Assembly (NCBI GenBank): GCA_023374025.1
Contig: SIJG01000028.1
Location: 60,461 to 124,460 of the forward strand
Direction: 5' to 3'
From: Heterodera schachtii
Taxonomy: Eukaryota; Nematoda; Chromadorea; Rhabditida; Heteroderidae
Length of the DNA: 64,000 nt
The position numbers and the translations under genes were made by a program. Below, piece after piece: positions 42,601 to 52,643 of this stretch. Every line of letters begins with the position of its first letter. The stretch's first letter is position 1. The notes under the pieces are model-generated. The model saw nothing but the letters and a program-made list of their open reading frames with translations, was not told where the DNA came from and ran no database searches.

Positions 42601-43794
42601 GCATTTTCACCGCTTTTCCGCCCGTTGAAAGTGCCAATGTGACGGATGGCGAAACGATGGCCAAATGGCTCTTCACGCCAAGTCCGGATGGTGGGCCCAA
42701 GTGGCTCAAATGCCTTGTCAATTCATCGCTGGATCAATGGACGACAAATATGGAACAGCTCAGAACGGTGATTATCGGAACGGGCCAACTCAGTCTGAGC
42801 CAACTTTAAGCGTCAATATAACTCTTGAAGTTGTTGAACGAATGAATATTCAACGCTCTTGATTTCATTCGAATGCTCTTCGCATGCTCAATTAGTCTAC
42901 TAAATAATTACAGAGAATGTCGAACTGTAAAAAAAGAGAGACAAAAAACTTCGAAAATTCTGTCTTTTTTTTGTGAGCGTTGCTTAATTACTTCGAAATA
43001 GCTCAGAAATACCATCTTCTAAAGATTTAAAGCTTTCGAATGATACCCAATGTTTGTTAAGTTTTGTCAACAAAGAAAAAGAATTATAACTTAGTGAATT
43101 TTGTTGATTGTGAGACGGAGTTAGCCCCTTACCGGTGATTTTGTCACCCTATTTCATTGGGTTTTTTTTTTTGTATATTTTTGTCCCATTTTTAGGCATT
43201 TTCCAATGCTTCTTCACCACTGACTTTCCACATTCACTTAACGCTTTCGTCCACTTTGATTGGCTCCGTTGTGCCATTCTTTCTGATCAACGAAGTGAGT
43301 GGGGAGCAATTGGCACTGGAGCAATATGACCTCGATAATATTGAGCTCCTCCGTTGTCCAATTGGATGGGTTTGGGAAAATTGGAAAATGAGTGGACAGA
43401 ATCGTGTGCTGCTCGACCGAGACGGCTTTAGCATTTGGATCAGAGACGGCGGATTCGACGAGGGGTGAACAAAGCAATTTTAAATTGATCAATAAAAGTT
43501 ATGATCAAAAATGCTCGAAAAAGTATGGTTTTTTGGGATTCTCAGGCCATTAACCTTTTTTGGTAGTTAACGAAGTTTTTAATTGTTTTTTGGCTAACAT
43601 CCCCCAGCCAGCACCTTTGAAATGGACAGAGATATATGGCACTAAAAATAAACGATTGGTTAATTTGTTGGACTCATAAAATGCCATTGGACCCATGAAA
43701 ATTGAATGAATGAGCTTAGAATGCAATTTAAATCTTTTTATTTTTCAGTCTTCTCGACGCCGCTTCTCCCGGGTCAAGTGGTCAGCAACAATAG
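36643..43794 (+). CDS. F-box-like protein with N-terminal membrane anchor, copy E (subfamily 2), one frameshift
   Basis: Exons 36643-36662, 41742-41843, 41888-42171, 42347-42767, 43196-43464, 43749-43794. Exons 1-2 encode MSSAEI-LLCAMFLLLLVECAIIFWIIF, a single hydrophobic segment, then the basic VKKGRRPHKKE, so the F-box part should be on the side of the basic flank (cytosolic). Exon 3 has FICSDCWLLVFDFLAPSQLG and ISRRFDLYVDEHFKTRKW. An A-run at about 42055-42063 is one base short compared with copy G and shifts the frame; beyond it the other frame gives PLPIPQEPLPNKVMGFSG. Exon 4 (YIDQNVLTF, ILEFVLNNIWPMFRDS, MAKWLFTPSPDGGPKWLK) and exon 5 are open. Intron 1 holds a complete LTR retrotransposon and intron 4 a type I element. 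A homopolymer assembly error would make it intact; otherwise it is a recent pseudogene. Confidence 0.65.
36769..37053 (-). repeat. 3' LTR
   Basis: 285 bp, starting TGTTGTGCCGTCAAATCCCA and ending CAATCCCAACA on the plus strand. No difference from the other LTR noticed. Confidence 0.95.
37132..40557 (-). CDS. pol: Pol polyprotein of the gypsy element
   Basis: One long frame; its first ATG is at 40488, but the open frame continues upstream over gag and includes the zinc knuckles (CWRCGREHTPLNC, CRKCSKVGHVQSMC), so expression by -1 frameshift from gag is likely. Order of domains: aspartic protease (VLDSGADLTVLDE), reverse transcriptase (LPFGVKSAPGIFQ, YLDDVIV), RNase H (SADASEHGIGAV, TDHKPLL), integrase with its HHCC zinc domain (HRGHPGMKRM...CNEC) and DDE core (LDYAGPF, VTDNGTQF, NGQAERFVD). 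The C-terminus is basic (RRSQRKRRPPDRYSPS). All catalytic signatures are present and there is no stop. Confidence 0.92.
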   Translation of the reverse strand, partial: EKGCKHQSCWRCGREHTPLNCPHLKTVCRKCSKVGHVQSMCAAHHEWLAKQKGPKLGKKMNALRIGGLMVNTLNGSTRLMEVTIWVDDNPIKFVLDSGADLTVLDEVAHMAIGKPRLTHCNEQAVYHDGTSCTLLGKGTARFSFGGKTVNGQYYVTKKGSLNLLGIDMLDALGLLDAFRREVEKAMNVNVVKKEAKKSPNPQPKATLTALQTTFPLVFAEGLGHCTKAKAHLELRPEAVPVYCRPRPVPYNTRLVVEEELDRLLEQKVIKSVDHTHWAAPIVVVKKANGPARICADFSTGLNNALLLHQHPLPLPDDIFAKLNGGRIFSQIDLKDAYLQVELDEKSKEVCTIATHRGNYQFQRLPFGVKSAPGIFQSIMDSMLADCPFATAYLDDVIVVSRSSEDHQTHLEEVFKRFEKFGFRVKPEKCFFCQSQIKYLGFVIDQDGRRPDQTKIQAISEMPVPTNVSEVRSFLGMINHYQQFVKNMRFIRQPLDELLKQDKVWHWSADCQNAFEKVIKILKSDQLLTHYDPAQEIIVSADASEHGIGAVISHRFSDGSLKAIAHASSSLSAAEKNYSQIEKEGLAIVFAVQKFHKYLFGRHFTLQTDHKPLLSIFGNKKGIKACTANRLQRWAITLLGYDFEIEYQNTADFGQADVLSRLIAKTPVPDNEVIIANIRESNGTGVLNFVSKTLPLDHSDLANAAKNDQVIQKVKKFVCSHWPKKNKMAADIVPFHRRRDALTIEDECLLYADRVVIPASLQKDVLQLLHRGHPGMKRMKALARQYVYWPGMDEQIENFVKTCNECTMEAKMPVKTELHSWPKADGPWKRVHLDYAGPFMGKMFLVIVDAYSKWPEVFEMRSSNSAATIDKLRSLCASYGLPEILVTDNGTQFASKEFKEFVTENGINHLFSAPYNPMPNGQAERFVDTFKRTCRKIRGEGASEMLTTFLATYRTTSCEALPECKCPAEMFLQRKPRTTLDLLRSKPKAPIIRDEAMEKQFNRRHGAKPRSFAVGDKVLARHRLSQPWRPGKITKCKGVIYDVEFLDGKFGRFHANQLLVRSTDEIGTDALNVFNDAFDLPLAPPLVQHGGQVQLPVVAPAAVIAPAVAEQPVVEEADRAPEVPDQRRSQRKRRPPDRYSPS
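40500..41279 (-). CDS. gag: Gag protein of the gypsy element
   Basis: The frame starts MAEAAIRQLSDVFQQFLTAQ and includes a capsid-like retrotransposon Gag region (DIEGWLERFALAL, LLLTKLSETAYAEYSKH, DFRGFIIRHKRLL). It ends in its own frame soon after entering the zinc-knuckle coding region. In the overlap, GAAAAAG at 40551-40557 lies on gag codons GAG-AAA-AAG and is a candidate -1 slip site: slipping gives the pol frame (..EKGCKHQSCWRC). Confidence 0.85.
   Translation of the reverse strand: MAEAAIRQLSDVFQQFLTAQQANVAAPAQPTQSPNLANFDCFGLGDHVESDIEGWLERFALALDCSAPNLQDELKVKLLLTKLSETAYAEYSKHCLPKKPTEFDFTKTSEMLLSLFAKQQSVWINRYVCLKAEKQDEEDFRGFIIRHKRLLSDFEFKKLNEQQFNCLMLLVALKSPKDAELRKRILSKLAADGDRATYENVVNDIQMFLSTISEAKAMERPSNSNILAVKRRQQPRRTISEKKAVSTNHVGVVAESTLH
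41407..41691 (-). repeat. 5' LTR
   Basis: 285-bp LTR upstream of gag on the minus strand, apparently identical to the 36769-37053 copy. Confidence 0.95.
42776..43134. mobile_element. Type I foldback element in intron 4 of copy E, nearly wordless ends
   Basis: The tips CGGAACGGGCCAACTCAGTC / GACGGAGTTAGCCCCTTACC(G) match the tips of the 22012 element, but only one or two words remain on each side. The flanks GTGATTAT (42768-42775) and GTGATTTT (43135-43142) are an 8-bp duplication with one mismatch. It sits at the 5' splice site; the duplicated GTGATTAT still supplies the GT donor. Confidence 0.85.
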
Positions 43795-44957
43795 CAGCAG
43801 AAATGAATTAATTGTTGATTGATGGTTACTTGGTGCGATTATGTGACCCAAATGATGCTGGCTGGCACTATGCCATTCCAACAATATTGTATTATATATA
43901 GTTAGTAAGCTAATTTTGTATTGTATTTGACCTTTGCCTGCTTGCCGTAAATGCGTCCATTTTCCTTGTATTTTATGTGTATGTACATTGCATTAATTCA
44001 TTTTGAATAATCGTTGATAAAAAATAGCTAATGATAACTGACATGAAATTCCCGACTTTAAAAAAAACTGATGTAGATTTCACGCATATTTTGGTGATAC
44101 TGGAGAATTGGTGTCCCGGTGAAAAATAAATTATGATGTTTTCTCTTCTAAAAGTCGTTAAAACATATTTATGTTTTCCGAGTATTAGCAGTCTTTCAAA
44201 CAAAAATCCGCAATTTTGATTTTGAATTTTAAAATCGGAATTGGTCAAAATTGTTGTCAGTTTTCATGATTAGAGTGACCCCAAAAACAATTTTTATGGC
44301 ACTAAAGTAGTAAAATGGACGAAATGCATTAAGAAAAGACCAACCCCTGTACCTGAAAAGGGTGCCTTTAAGGCCAATAATGAGTTCTAAATTACTCAAT
44401 TCGAAGGTCATTAAAGCGAAACGCGGAGAAATCAGTGCCATGAAAAATGCCAAATTTGGCTGACATTTTCATTAAAGTTTGTTTCACTTTCTTGGCCACG
44501 CGAACAGTTCGCCGTCCTAATTGTTGATTTTCACCAATTGTTGCAGAAGAAATTCAGCAATGGTCGGCGGAGAAAGTTTTTTCTTTTAATGGGCGGCGCA
44601 ATTAAAATTAATTTTATCTAAAGTTTTTTATTAGCTACCAGGGCGAGGATTCTTAGGTTTTTATTTATTTTTTTCTACATCTTTAATTCGATGAGAAATG
44701 CACGAAAAACACATTTTTTGTTCGGAAATTCTTCGTTTTATCGCCCTTAAAATCCTCATTTTGGATATTCGCCCCTAAAATCGCATAAGTTTTTATCAAA
44801 TGGAAGGCTATTTTATGTAAAACAATCAGCAAAAACTCCCAAAATTTTAAATAAAATTTTTTTGATTTCTGAGATAAAATGAGAGCATCAAATCAAATTC
44901 GAATTGGTTGAGATCGTCGATCATTTCTTAAACATAATTAATTTTCGTTGCTTTCAT
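43795..44957. other. Intergenic with an F-box gene scrap
   Basis: Minus-strand ISPRF joined to a sequence resembling the RFNDLRIE|GTAATT exon 2 end (about 44380-44440) is a small remnant of a subfamily-1 gene with an internal deletion. Otherwise AT-rich, no gene. Confidence 0.45.
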
Positions 44958-46219
44958 TCATTTGTCCGCTTTTTCTTCTTCCGTTGGTGGTGGCGACAAT
45001 GGCCTAAAATTAGTTGCAATTTGCATTTGGATGAATTATTTTTCTGCTCTCACCCAATGCTATCATTGTCACGCCACAAATTAAATGAGACTTTGTTCAA
45101 ATTGGCGTCCCCACAATTTTCGTCGTTTTTCCATTGATCCGCCGCCTTTTCAGTAATTGGGCACCGTTTCAGCAACCAATCATTAATGACTTTGCCACCG
45201 CCATCTCCATTCTCCATCAGTGTCAGCTTCTCTTTATTCACTAATTCAAATGGCTCGGCTCAATTGGCGTTGTTGTCGCGTAAAAACTAATCCGAATATT
45301 GTAAGCGACAGAAGTGGTGTCACGGAGAAATGCCTAAACAAAAAGGAAGTGCAAATCAATGGCAATCAATTAGTTGTTTAATGAATAGAGTCACCTCTTT
45401 GAAATTGTTGATCCAATCTAAGTCTTCTTCTTGGTTAAAATCTTCGCAAACCAATTGCTTCGGTTGACCATTTTTTGTTGGAAGTGCAACCATTTGGACA
45501 ATGCTTGGCGAGCAGTTGCATTTGGCCCATCATCAGCAATTACGTCGGGGAACAGATCAACAGATTGGATTGAATTTAAGTGATCAAGATCAGTGAGAAT
45601 TGTTGGCGATGTGCGACGGCGCAAACTGTCCAAATCTTCGGTGGCATCGTTGAAGCCCAATTGGCGAATGTTTGTCGCAAAAATTGGCCAAATTTCAGGG
45701 ACAAAAACATCCCAAATTGGCTGGACATTTTCAATATACAATTCCAATTTGGTGCCCATTCTGTCCCAAATTTGCTTGTTGGCATGGAGAAATTCAATGA
45801 CGGAATGGTCAATGTAGCTGAAGAAACATACAAATGTTTTAATATACAAAAAAGTTTAAAATTACTCAATCCGAAGGAGACCAAAGCGAATTTTATTTGG
45901 CAGCGGACGATCCGGCATCGGAAATGCCATAAATGTGCCACCGATCCATACAGACAGTTTCGGTTCTGGTCCTTCGTCCTTGTCAATTCTTATGTAATTC
46001 CAAAGCGTCAATTCCGTCGTTTTTGCCATTGAAATGCGTGTCCACCAAAATGTCGAAACGGTCAGAAAGCAATGCCATTGTGAGACCAAGTTCAACACGG
46101 TCAAACAGAGGGAAAATGTCCATCCACACGTCGTTGCACACCCAACTGAAATATGGGAAAACGAATTGGGAAAATTTCAAAATTTAATTTTTCGAAAAAA
46201 TTCCTTACCGTCTGTTCAT
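44958..46219 (-). pseudogene. F-box-like gene, copy F (subfamily 1), three frameshifts
   Basis: Minus-strand exons: 46209-46219, 45866-46145, 45395-45817, 45054-45333, 44958-45003, with normal splice sites. Exon 2 begins WVCNDVWMDIFPLFDRVELG, but GGCAAAAACGACGG (about 46025-46035) has one A more than copy B and shifts frame before TELTLWNYIRI. In exon 3, CACTTCCAACA (about 45490) lacks one base where paralogues encode KWLHTP. In exon 4, a GAGCC tandem duplication (about 45252-45262) breaks the frame at PIEPFEL. Three independent lesions argue for a true pseudogene. The 5' flank is close to that of the other copies. Confidence 0.8.
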
Positions 46220-47089
46220 TTTTTGCTGCAATTAGCACACTTTTGTCGTAAGTTGTGATTGTTAACCAAAATAAAAACTTTATTTGTATTCCAAAAAGCA
46301 GAAAACTTAGTTGATTATGATTTGGGCAAAGATTTTATCTTTTATCTTTTCAAAAAATGGATAAATTTTTATGAATAGGGCAGAGATTCCATCGAAAATG
46401 AAGAAAGGGGCTCAAAAATAGCATTTCTACATTAAAATTATTTGTTTTGGTGAAAGTTTTTAGTCCATATAAATCCATATTTTGGGGGTTTTCGGAAATA
46501 AATCCATATTTCGACATTTTTGCCTTTTTAGGGCATATTTATAAAAATTTTCAACAAAAAACTGTCCATAACTTTTGTCAATGTCAACCAAATTAACCGA
46601 TAGCCGAAGAGTCATCTATTAGCTCACCTAAGTTTCAAAAATTTGGCCAAGTTGGAGCAAAGTTATGGCCAAAAGTACACAAGCAACCAAGTTTTCAGAG
46701 ATTTTTGGCTAAACTTTTTTGAAACAGCGAAATTTTTTGAAATTTTGCAGGCTAATAGAGGACACTTAAAACTATAGAAAGATATCAAGCAAATAAAAAA
46801 CCAAACATTTTATAACGATTTTTCTTAAACAACATTAAAATAATTTTGGTCACCAAAAATCCTGGTAAAAACTTTCTTTGAACCAACAAAATTATGAAAT
46901 CTTGATATCATTCGATAGCACTCAGTGTTTTCTACTAGCCTGCAAAATTTCAAAAAATTTTGCTATGTTTTATGTGGTATTAGTGACTTTTTGACCCTTT
47001 ATTTGATTGTTTGAATTTGTTTGGCATAGTGTTTATTTGAATTGACTCAAATATTTTGTTTTTCTTCTAGAGTAGTTGGTGGATTTTAG
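46220..47089. repeat. Transposon debris
   Basis: 46400-46560 repeats AAGAAAGGGGCTCAAAAATAG and TTTTAGTCCATATAAATCCA from the 7819-8491 MITE. 46560-47000 is a type I interior (TATCATTCGATAGC, GCAGGCTAATAGAG) without terminal words. No gene. Confidence 0.55.
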
Positions 47090-47476
47090 GGTAATACTCT
47101 AGTTTGTCCCCCCCCCCTTTTTTTCGAAAAATTTTTTTAGTTTTAAGTCATGAAAACATGTTACCATGGATTTTCGGGGTCGCTGACCACGAATCCGGCA
47201 TCCATTTTGACCAATTCCGAATCTTGGACCAAAATTCGAACAAAAAGTCGAAAAATTAAATTTTTCGAATTTCAAATTCTTCGTTCAAACTTTGTTTAAA
47301 TACATGAGAATGAAGTCAAAGTCGTTAGTGCTTCAATAAAAGATCATTTAACCCATTATGGGCGCCGGATTCGTGATCAGCGACCCCGAAAACCCCATAA
47401 AAAGTGTTATTATGACTTTTGAAAACATAAAAAATTTTTCGAAAAAAGGGGGGGGGGGACAAACTAGAGTATTACC
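47090..47476. mobile_element. Type II foldback element with GGTAATACTCTAG ends and C-tract
   Basis: The ends GGTAATACTCTAGTTTGTCC then a C-run / G-run and GGACAAACTAGAGTATTACC are inverse. An exact 8-bp duplication GATTTTAG flanks it (47082-47089, 47477-47484). The inner arms carry GGTCGCTGACCACGAATCCG. Confidence 0.92.
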
Positions 47477-47958
47477 GATTTTAGTTGTCGTTTGTGTTAA
47501 TTTTAGGCGTTTTATTGGTCGTTGATTGATTTGTGTTTAATTTATTTTGTGTTGACTGAATTTATTTTAATTTAAATTGTCTTTTTAATTATTTGTTGGA
47601 TAAATTTATTTTGTTTTGGTGTTTGGTTTTTAAAAGCAGGTTTTGCCTAATTTCACAGACATTTGTCCCCTTGTCCTCTAAAAGGCATTGAACTGTGGCG
47701 AAGAAACCCTTGGGAAAATTGCTTGTGTACTTTTGGCCATAACTTTGCTGAAACTTGGCTAAATTTTTTGAAATTATCATTAGCCATTTTATCAACAATT
47801 ACTCACAATTAATTAGATACACATAAAATACAATGCAAATGGACGGATTTGCGAACAAGCAAAGGTCAAATACAAACAGATAAACAAACAATTAGGCAAT
47901 ATTTAAATGGCAAATTGCCAAAATCATTTCGATCACATAATTACACCAGCCAATTAAT

Positions 47959-49637
47959 TCATTTCTGCTGCTGATCACTCTGTCCAGGAGAAGCGGCGTC
48001 GAGAAGACTGAAAAACAATGATTATTCCTTGCAAATTATAAGTCAATGGCATTTTATGAGTCCAATTAACTAACTGTCCTTGATTTTTTTACCATAATTC
48101 TGTCCATTTCAAAACAAAACCGTACCTTTTTGGTACCAATTTAAAGAACAAAGTCTAAGCAATTGGTGAATGGACTCATAAAATAATTAAGCATTTTAAA
48201 TTATTCACCCGTCGTCGTATCCGCCGTCTCTGATCCGAATGTTAATTGGGTTCGTCCGAGCATTGAATTTATCCGTCATATTTTCCCAATTTCTTCCATT
48301 CCATCCAATTGGATAACGGATGAGACAAAAGTCATTTTCAGATTGACGAAGCATCAATTTCTCCACAGTCACTGCGTTGATCAGATCAAATGGCACAGCG
48401 GAGTCAATTGGAGAAGAGGACCGAAAGTGAATGCGAAAAGTAACCGAAGAAGAAGCATTGGAAAATGCCTAAAAATGGGACCAAAAATCATAGAAAAACC
48501 AATTAAATAGGGATAATCACCGCTTTGAACTGTTCCATCGTTGACGACCATTGATCCGGTGAATTAATAGAGCATTCGAGCACCTTCGGCACACCATCCG
48601 GACGAGGCGTCAACAACCATTTGGTCACAGCTTGGCCATCCGACGCCATGGCACTGTCATCAGGCGGAAATTCAGGGAAAATGCCGTCATCAAACAACAT
48701 AGCAAGAAGGGATGGACAATCGCTGAGAAGTGACGGGGCCAATTGGCGCATACGGCGAAAAGCAATGGAGTTCAAAATCATCAGATGCATTGAATGGCAA
48801 AACATTGGCCAAATGTTGAGCAAAACAAATTTCAAAATTCGATCATTGCCCGTGGTAATGTACAAATCCGTTGAACAAACGGCGAAAAAACGGTGAAAAC
48901 GGCGGAGAAATGCGATGACATTTTGATCGATGTAGCTGAAAATGTGATAACTCATAAATCAAAAAATCTGGATGATCGGCTTCTTACGCGATCGTAATGC
49001 CACTGAATCCGATGACTTTGTTCGGCAACGGATTTTGCGGAATTGGCAATGGATTTCCATCGGAATTGGCAATTTGCATTTGCTTGGTGCCATTTTCTTG
49101 AATGTCCCATTGGATAAGCAATTTGTTGTTCAATTTCCATTTGCGCGTCTTGAAATGTTCATCCACATAGAAGTCAAAGCGGCGATTGATCAGTGCAATT
49201 CCAAGGCCGAGCTGAGAAGGCGCAAGAAAATCGAACACCAAAAGCCAACAGTCGCCGCAGATAAAACTGAAAAAATGAAGAAGTTTCATTAATTTCCAAA
49301 TTTTTTACATTTCTTTTTTGTGAGGGCGTCGTCGTTTTTTGACATGGCCAAAAAAGAACCAAAGAATGGTGGCACAGCCAACCAACAAAAGAGTCACGGC
49401 ACACCAACTGAAAGAAATAAATTGGGTAAATAAATGAATGGAAGGGATGGAAAAGCAATGAAACGGTCAAAGGTCAAAGCGAGGGAATCCAAAAGTGAAG
49501 TTTGAGGTTCCAAAAAGCTACAGTTTAAAAATTCGTTTTGAAATTGTTAAAATTGGTTACAAGTTTAAATGTCGAGCTAAATAAATGCGAAATGTTTCAA
49601 AAAGAAATAAAAAACGTACAGAATTTCTGAAGACATT
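47959..49637 (-). CDS. F-box-like protein with N-terminal membrane anchor, copy G (subfamily 2), intact
   Basis: Minus-strand exons: 49621-49637, 49309-49407, 48988-49266, 48521-48935, 48209-48468, 47959-48007; 372 residues, every junction in phase. It starts MSSEILWCAVTLLLVGCATI then LWFFFGHVKKRRRPHKKE: one hydrophobic segment followed by a strongly basic flank. Then come the F-box FICGDCWLLVFDFLAPSQLG with INRRFDFYVDEHFKTRKW, PIPQNPLPNKVIGFSG, YIDQNVIAFLRRFHRFF, ILKFVLLNIWPMFCHS, VTKWLLTPRPDGVPKVLE, and the C-terminal exon with PFDLINAVTVEKLMLRQ. The tail LLDAASPGQSDQQQK resembles copy E. It is the undamaged model for subfamily 2. Membrane location is predicted from sequence only. Confidence 0.78.
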
Positions 49638-49703
49638 TGTAGGAACTGAATGACCGGAAAATATAGGGAGAATGAATAGAATGAGGAGGAGAAGAAAAAA
49701 AGT

Positions 49704-49713
49704 CATTTTTATA
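49704..49713 (-). promoter_or_regulatory. TATA box of F-box copy G
   Basis: Minus-strand TATAAAAATG about 67 bp before the ATG, preceded by CGCTAATATTTTAG as in copy E. Confidence 0.6.
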
Positions 49714-49939
49714 CTAAAATATTAGCGTAGCAATTTGAGGTGGGAAAAGTCGGCGTTTGTCGGGTATAAAAAAAGGAATGGATCATTTGACGCGAATGCC
49801 ATTCTATGTAATATTCTTGGTCAAAAACATTTAATTGTTTGTTTGTTTTTGTGGGAGAATTATTTGGTATCAACTAAAGGCTAGCAGAAAATTGTTATGC
49901 CATGGCATTTTTTATGTTGCGGCACTGTTTAACCAAAAT

Positions 49940-50200
49940 CCGTTTTATCATTAGCCATTTTATCAACGATTACTCACAATTAATGAATTAATTACATGCA
50001 CATAAAATAGAATGGAAATGGACGGATTTGCGAACAAGCAAAGGTCAAATACAAACAGACAAACAAACAATTAGTCAATATTTAAATGGCAAAGTGCCAA
50101 AATCATTTCGGTCAGACAATTGTGTCACCAATCAATTGGTTGGTCCATTTCTTCTGCTGATCATTAGGCCCGGGAGAAGCGGAGTCGAGGAGACTGAACA
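49940..50200 (-). pseudogene. Detached 3' end of a subfamily-2 F-box gene
   Basis: This repeats the 3' flank and last exon of copy G (47780-48010): ATTAGCCATTTTATCAACGA..., then minus-strand LLDSASPGPNDQQKKW without a stop at the usual place. No other exon is attached, so this is a truncated duplicate. Confidence 0.7.
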
Positions 50201-50356
50201 AACGATCATTTGATTGTAATTATAAGTCATTGGGACTCAAAAACCAAAAAATCACATTTATCCGTTCAAATAAATAACAGTTCTGATTTAAAAAGCAAAT
50301 CTTTTTTTGCAATTATAACTTATTAAGACCAAAAGTGTGCAGCTAATTGCCTCTAA

Positions 50357-51808
50357 ATGAAGCGACGTTGAAGGAAAATGTGAGAAATTATCAACATAAA
50401 GAAATTTCTCATTTTCATTAATTTTCACGCTTTTCAGTTGGATTTGTAACGATGTGTGGATGGATATTATCCCTTTCTTTGAACGTGTTTAACTTGGCTT
50501 CGCTTTAATGACCTTCTGATTTAGTAATTCGAACAGTTCTAAATACAAACATACATATGTATTTATTTATATGAGGTCCCGTTTTCCGGTAAAATTAAAG
50601 AATTCGTCCAATTTTAATTTTTATAATAATTTAAAATACATTTTCCAATTCCTCTCGTTGAGGAAATTAAATTGGTACCATTTTTAGGGTTCGGCGACAA
50701 TTTTGAACAGAGTTATAAGCTTGGGACTACTAAATCCTGGCACTATAATTTTGTTCAGAATTATTACAGGGGGCCTTAAAATGGTAACAATCGTCGATTT
50801 CATAATTAAGTGTAATTAATTAAATGAAAATCGAGTCGTCTTCTTCAATTTCTTCCCATTTTCAGCTCCATTGACCATTCCGTGATCACATTTCTCCGTT
50901 CCAACAAGCACATTTGGGACAGAAATGGCACCAAATTTGATTTGAATGTGTTGTCACATGAAAACGTTATCCTGTCGACTTGGAATGTCATTGTCCGTGA
51001 AATTTGGCCCATTTTTACGACGACTAAAATTCACAATTTGGCTTTTTCCGTTGATGCTCATTTGGACGCTTTGCTTCATCTCACATCGCCAACAATTCTC
51101 TCCGACCTGAACATTAATTCAATCAATTCTGGTCTTGTGTACCCCGGTCTAATTGATGTCATTAGTGATTTTGATGGGCCAAATGCAATTTCTTCTGTTG
51201 GCCAAGCGTTGTCCAAATGGCTTCACACGCCGAGAAAAGACGGGCAAACAAAGCGATTGCGTTGTTTTTATCATTTTTATCCAACAAATCTCGAATGGGT
51301 CAACAATTTCAAGAAGGTGGCCGGCCACAATTTTGTTAATCGACTACTAATTGATTGATGATTGCCTTTAATTTGAATCGACTAATTGGGTTGATTGCCC
51401 TTGATTTACGCTTTGTTTTTGTTTAGACTTTTCTCTGTGCCACCGCTTCGGTCAGTTACACCGTTCAATTTAAAATGTTCGTACCCGCCGAGCCATTTGA
51501 ATTGGTGAACGAACGAACAAATGAGAAGCTGACGCTGGAGGAAATGTCACTTTATGGTGATGGCGATTGGCTGTTGAAGCGATGTCCAATAATTGTTGGG
51601 GAAACAGCGGTGACGGATCAGTGGGAAATCGACGAAAATTCGGATGACAATTTGAATAATGTCAATTTTATTTTCTGGGGTGGCATTAATTGCATTGGGT
51701 GAGACTCTGATGCAACAGCATTCATTTTGATTTTGTCGGAAAATTAAAAAAAATTTATTTAGGCCATTGTCGCCACCAGCGGAAGAAAAAGAAAAAGCGG
51801 ACGAATGA
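50357..51808 (+). pseudogene. F-box-like gene, copy H (subfamily 1), broken 5' half
   Basis: Exon 1 (50357 onward) has an in-frame TGA (MKRR-stop). Exon 2 (from 50438) reads WICNDVWMDIIPFFERV then TAA where copy D has GAA, and collapses into ...CTTCGCTTTAATGACCTTCT, so about 60 codons are deleted. Exon 3 (50866-51316: SIDHSVITFLRSNKHIWD, ALSKWLHTPRKDGQTKRLR), exon 4 (51427-51698: PAEPFELVNERTNEKLTLEE) and exon 5 (51763-51808, ending EEKEKADE-stop) are open and in phase. The intact 3' half suggests recent loss. Intron 2 is inflated to about 350 bp. Confidence 0.78.
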
Positions 51809-51952
51809 AAGCAATGAAAATTAATTATATTTGTTGAAATGATCAATGATCTCACCAATTGGAATTTGATTTGATGGTCTCATCATTTTCTCGTCATAAA
51901 TGCTTTGTTAATTCTTACATTTATTTGTTTTGCTTTTTTGTGGTACAATTTC

Positions 51953-52156
51953 GGTACTTCCGTGTTTTGCTACCCCCCCCCCCCCCTCGAAAAATTTTAT
52001 AGATTCCATATCTTGGAGTTTTCAAGGACATTGACTATGCAAATGGTGTTTGTTTTTATATCTGATGACAGGTCATACATTTAACAAAATTTCTATGATT
52101 TTTTTGAAATTTAAAAATTTTTCGGGGGGAGGGAGTAGCAAAACAAGGAAGTACCA
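51953..52156. mobile_element. Type II MITE with GGTACTTCCGTG ends and C-tract
   Basis: GGTACTTCCGTGTTTTGCTA plus a C-run stands at the left and the inverse TAGCAAAACAAGGAAGTACC at the right. An exact 8-bp duplication ACAATTTC flanks it (51945-51952, 52157-52164). Confidence 0.92.
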
Positions 52157-52438
52157 CAATTTCTTGGTATCATTTGAAAAGCTTAAACTATAGGTTTTTT
52201 TCTCATGTTTTCGCTTTTTTCTACATCAATTTTTTCAGTTCAATTTCGGTGACTATACAAATTTTAAAAAGGATTCTTTTAATTTTTCGCTTCATGGCAT
52301 TTTTATGCTGTTTTTTTTGAAAAATTCAAAAATATTTACGAATTTTTCAAAAAATACACTTGGTAAGATTTTTTTTTGAAAATCCTTGTCCTGTATAGAA
52401 TGCGTGCCCCCGAGGGGGGAAATTGAGAGGCCTTATAT

Positions 52439-52635
52439 TAGAGATCGGATACGGGCCGGACCCGTATACGGGTTTTTACGGGCCCGTAACCCGTAACCCG
52501 TATTTTTTTCGGCCGATACGGGTTTTTACGGGTTAAGGGTTTTACGGGTTTTTAGCCCGTAAGCCCGTAACCCGTATAGATGGCAAGCCCGTAACCCTTA
52601 CCCTTATCCGTATTTTCTCAAAATTCCGATCTCTA
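52439..52635. mobile_element. 197-bp hAT-type MITE with TAGAGATCGGA ends and CCCGTAA words
   Basis: The ends TAGAGATCGGA / TCCGATCTCTA lie inside an exact 8-bp duplication CCTTATAT (52431-52438, 52636-52643). Nearly the whole interior is made of CCCGTAACCCGTA and ACGGGTTTTTACGGG words. Confidence 0.93.
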
Positions 52636-52643
52636 CCTTATAT

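Noticed and set aside
52439..52635. Telomere-like repeat (CCCGTAA)
   Set aside because: The word is bounded by hAT ends and an 8-bp duplication; not the nematode TTAGGC telomere repeat.
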